DNA of 64,000 nucleotides from Dicyema japonicum. Lineage: Eukaryota > Dicyemida > Rhombozoa > Dicyemidae. A program made the translations under genes and the position numbers. The DNA lies in assembly GCA_011109175.1 (NCBI GenBank), contig RDEW01000052.1, forward strand, positions 186,001-250,000. The letters run 5' to 3'. The notes under the pieces were generated by a model. That model did not search any database, was not told the origin of the DNA, and worked only from the letters and a program-made list of their open reading frames with translations. Shown here piece by piece: positions 60,531 to 64,000 of the stretch; position 1 is the first letter of the stretch; every line of letters begins with the position of its first letter.

Positions 60531-62524
60531 ATATTTTTTTGAGGTACGCACTTGCACATTTGTTACCCTTTACGACAGCATTTACGTCTGGACCTCAGGT
60601 TTTCCAGGGACCAGATAATAAGACTTTTAGTTTTAGCAATTTTTGATGGATATTAAGCATATCTTGTGGTGTGAACTTTAATGATAATTTCCGGAACTAT
60701 AAACTTTAATCATTTCTAAGGATTAATTAAAGATCCCAGAGAGACATAGGGACAACTATTGACAAGCCTCGTGTTTAAAATTAAAAAATTATTTTTTTAT
60801 ATATGTTTAATCACTTTTCTTTTACAAATACACTATAAATTATTTATTTTAATTATCCTGAGCTCTTTCATGCTCTAATTGTCTGTTATTATTGGTTCTA
60901 ATCAAATTATAAGTGTCTCTCAAAAAAAAATGTAAAAGCACGTGATCAAAAAGTATTTCAAAAGTGAAAAATATTATGTCACGGACGTACGTGGTATCGG
61001 CCCACACATGGTTAATGATCTTAATCAGTTAAAAAATAATTATTATATTTTTGTTCGTTATTAGATTAGGATTACAAATATATATTTTTTAATTTAAAAT
61101 AATCACTTTTTTAATTTTTTGGAAAAATAAAATTGAAAAATGTGTACAGTATTAAAATACTTAGTTTTTCATTTATAAATTGTTTCTTAATAATAAATTA
61201 ATTTAAATTATTTAAAATTATTCCCCCATAAATGGGACAAGACAGAGCTAAGATTGTGAAGATTACTTTGTTTGTTAAGATGGTTATTATCTAAATAAGT
61301 AATCAAATTGAGATTTTTTTAAAAAAGTTTCCGAATCCATCGATTTAAAGTTTGGTTATTAATTCCATTTGACCCAGGCACTTTTGATCTCGGACGACTA
61401 ATTTCAGTAGAACATTAAACTCTCTTCATAGGAAATTTATACAATCATTTTTAAATCTGGAAACGATTATAGTTGCCTTTATGGAAACAAGAGTTTGTTA
61501 GAAGAACGTGTCTCGATAATTTGTTCAGAAGTCCTAGTTAAGCAAATTGTAAGTGCTTTTAAGAAATAACTAACTTTCCAAAAAATTTATAAGTAGTAGA
61601 AGATCGTCAGTAACTCAATTCCCATCTACCTATTTAATCGGTTCCAACTTAAAAAGGAAACGGTAACTCCATGACCGAAATTCCATACTAAGAAACGATT
61701 AGTCACTGGCAAAAAGTTTCGGCATGGATTTCAGTTTTTGGACAATATCCATAGATCACTACTTGGATAATTGTTCACTTTGAGCCTTCAAAAGCAACCA
61801 ATTAGTCTTAGTTTAACTCTGATTTAACGAATAATTTTATCAATTTATTTATTAATTGATCTTTGTTTATTAGTAAAATTATTAATTAACGGATCACTAA
61901 TCTGTGAGATTTACAATCAGAATAACAGATTTTTATGTCTCTTTAATTTTGAAGGTTTGATGGAGTTGTTTTCCAATATATTGAGCATTTTCGTAATCAT
62001 CATTATTGGAAATGTCTTGTAAATCTAAATTTGACATGAGAATTAGACCAAAAACGTTAATTAGAATCCGACACGAAACACGCCCACAATAATTTATTAT
62101 GAAAAAATAATAATCAAATTTTAATAAACATTATTTTATTTTTAAATTTAAAATAAACGGCACGTAATGGATTTTAGTCAGGACATCTTGAGAACGCTGT
62201 TTTATAATCAAACTACATTTTCCAGCCTTAAAATGACTAAAAAAAGTTTTTTTCCGTACTTATTTTTTGGTAGATATACTCTCTCCTTAAAAGCTGGGCT
62301 GTTATAATTTTTTACTTCATCATAACTTTCCGACTTGCACGAAGTCTTAATCAAATATGAGGCTATAGAGGATTCTAACGTTCAATCATTTAATGTCAGA
62401 GGATTGAAACATAATCTAACCACTATTGAAAGTTGGATTTTTTTCTCTTAATTAGAATATTTGAAATTTGTTTGTTTCTGTGATAATAATACTGGACTTT
62501 AAGTATAACATATTACCTACGGGT

Positions 62525-62745
62525 CCACCCAGTCAAGGCACACATTTTATATAATAAAGGACAGTTATGATGATTAATCGTAGAGGGAGAAACAAGAATG
62601 CCCTTCACTTCTTTTTCTTTTTGTTGATGAATCTTTATGGTCGATACAGTTCCGTAGTGAAATGTCACTGAGGACAGTATCACTTGTCAAGCCATAATAT
62701 TTCCTGTGGTAGTGCTAATAATATCTGTAGCTATCAGACAACTTG
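62525..62745 (-). mobile_element. Old diverged SINE copy
   Basis: The reverse complement shares the body of the SINE at 30383-30725: ACAGTTATGATGATTAATCGTAG against its ACAGTTA...ACTAATCGTAG, CCTTCACTTCTTTTTC, CAGTTCCG.AGTGA and CACT.GTCAA. Many substitutions show it is older than the other two. tRNA head absent. Confidence 0.65.
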
Positions 62746-63025
62746 GCAATATTTCTACGCGATAACTAGGGCAACCACCAGTATGACCTAAATATGATTG
62801 AAATATTACCTTAAAAATATAACTTTTAAGACCTTAAAAATTAAATATGAATTAATTTTGTGCAGTAATGTTTTTAACTTAATTTTATTAAAATTTATTG
62901 AAATGAACTTTCGGTGCTCTATGAATGCCAAGTGAAGATTATTCAGTGGATTTGACATGGGATGGAGTAGTCTCAAGATGCTTCAAAAATCATATGGATA
63001 AATTATCTATTTAAGAATCAACGAG

Positions 63026-63230
63026 ACTTACATCTGTTCTGTTCTGAAGAGAACGGTCGAAAGTATGCTCATTGAACATAAGCATGGGATGAAGGTATAC
63101 GATGAAGAGTATGCCTCTGCTACCTCTCAACTTGTGCAACTGGCATGCCGTGAGGACAGCCCTCTGGACTCTGACGGAGATATTTTGACTGATCTGATGT
63201 GGAGATGGAGAGTAACAGGGAGTTTATGAC
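63026..63230 (+). other. Possible exon, GC-richer open stretch
   Basis: About 67 codons open: ETYICSVLKRTVESMLIEHK, then a run containing YASATSQLVQLACRED and ending in a stop at about 63230. The first ATG is at 63064. Composition is less AT-rich than the flanks, and the string is polar and mixed, unlike random AT-rich frames. No family recognised; it could equally be a retroelement piece. Confidence 0.3.
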
Positions 63231-64000
63231 AGACTCTTCTTTTAAGAGAAGAGGGATTACCAACAATCTGGATCAAAATCCGCCTAATTAGTTAACTTAC
63301 TCGTTATAAAAAATATAAAATTTATTATTTGAAATTAAGCATCAAAAAACTTTTAACGTGTTCACCATTAAAGTTTCTATCCCTTTCGAGCATTTTATTT
63401 AACATGGAAAAAATTAATAAAAGTAACTCATAAAAGCGTAAGTTACAGAGATCTGCGAGGTGCTACAGCGATAAATATACACGATGTCGAGTCTTTCTAT
63501 TGATCTTTACCAAAGTTAGATGGAAACTCGAGTTATACAAGAAATATTAACAAACTAATAATAACTTCTTTTCCCTCCAATTGTCTTATGATTGATCGAG
63601 TATTTCTTTCATCATTTGTATACGCGTGGTTCTATCAGCCATCTCACTGTCGGCTGTCTCAACTCTTTCTGGTATCACTGATCCGCTATCAATGATATAA
63701 TATCACGTGGTTTTTAACTAATGAACGTACTAACCATTACGGATATATTGCCTAGCCTTGGCTCACTTCATGAAGCTATCTCCGCTTGCAGGGTCTCAGA
63801 GCTGTGCAGTGATTGCGTTTCAGATATCAGCATTTAGCCAAAGTCGCACGTATCAAGAAGGTTCAATGTTAATTAAGACGAATCGAAATCAATCTCTAAG
63901 AGCTAAGATTTCTTAGTTTCTTCAGTAAGTCAATATTTGGATGCTCTTGTTGGTAGATGATGCTGATGAAGCAAGCGTATATTAAGATGTATCTATTCTG

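Larger units (their letters stand above)
46291..61898. repeat. Composite tandem unit, copy C (truncated at its right end)
   Basis: Third direct copy. It follows A and B from the RT-1 region through the AT-rich segment just downstream of the ZYG-11-like gene, then similarity stops at about 61898, five bases into where that gene's 3' end would be. It has a private 1.09-kb insertion (48747-49838), a private 160-bp insertion near 51040-51205, and the most complete version of the 50.83-53.77-kb region. Confidence 0.85.
61899..64000. other. Unique flank to the right of the array
   Basis: No similarity to the units from 61899 on. It contains the old SINE at 62525-62745. A 34-codon minus frame (62037-61933, starting MSNLDLQDISNNDD) and a plus open stretch (63026-63230) are possible small exons. 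Confidence 0.5.

Overview
The window looks like animal nuclear DNA from a compact, AT-rich invertebrate genome, not bacterial or viral DNA. It holds many decayed non-LTR retrotransposons (LINEs), a tRNA-derived SINE with target-site duplications, and protein genes split by GT..AG introns of only about 20-45 nt. I see no operons, CRISPR arrays or rRNA. The clearest gene, on the minus strand at 39057-41413, reads as 14 exons and 13 introns of 21-34 nt and gives one 678-residue frame. It resembles the animal ZYG-11/ZER-1 family of CUL2 ubiquitin-ligase adaptors. Introns this small in an animal-type gene bring dicyemid or orthonectid 'mesozoans' to mind, but the taxon is an inference.

Layout. Almost everything is three direct copies of one large composite unit: A = 1-17630 (the window opens inside the array), B = 17631-46290 and C = 46291-61898. 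A unique flank follows at 61899-64000. Unit order: LINE RT-1 (minus); GC-rich repeat Y; an unknown gene fragment (minus, in A and C); a single-pass membrane glycoprotein gene (plus); LINE RT-2 (plus); LINE RT-3 (minus); repeat X; a block that differs between copies (a LINE N-terminal region in A and C, RT-4 in B); the ZYG-11-like gene (minus); a second, inverted repeat X; a LINE endonuclease fragment (plus); and an R4/Dong-like LINE remnant (plus).

The copies differ by large indels. Unit B is longest because the ZYG-11-like gene was triplicated inside it: a 3.43-kb repeat lies at about 35.11-41.97 kb, next to an older copy at 32.19-34.55 kb. B also gained two LINE insertions and a full-length SINE. 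Unit A gained a truncated SINE and lost several 0.2-1.7-kb blocks. Unit C breaks off inside the last codons of the ZYG-11-like gene and carries a private 1.09-kb insertion.

Gene integrity differs by copy. The membrane glycoprotein is open only in B. The ZYG-11-like gene is fully open only in the copy at 39057-41413; the other three have frameshifts or deletions. All reverse transcriptases are broken. The region reads as a transposon graveyard multiplied by segmental duplication, with one or two host genes still intact.

Limits: homologies are from motif recognition by eye, splice sites are inferred from frame continuity without transcripts, and single-base indels in homopolymers could be sequencing errors.
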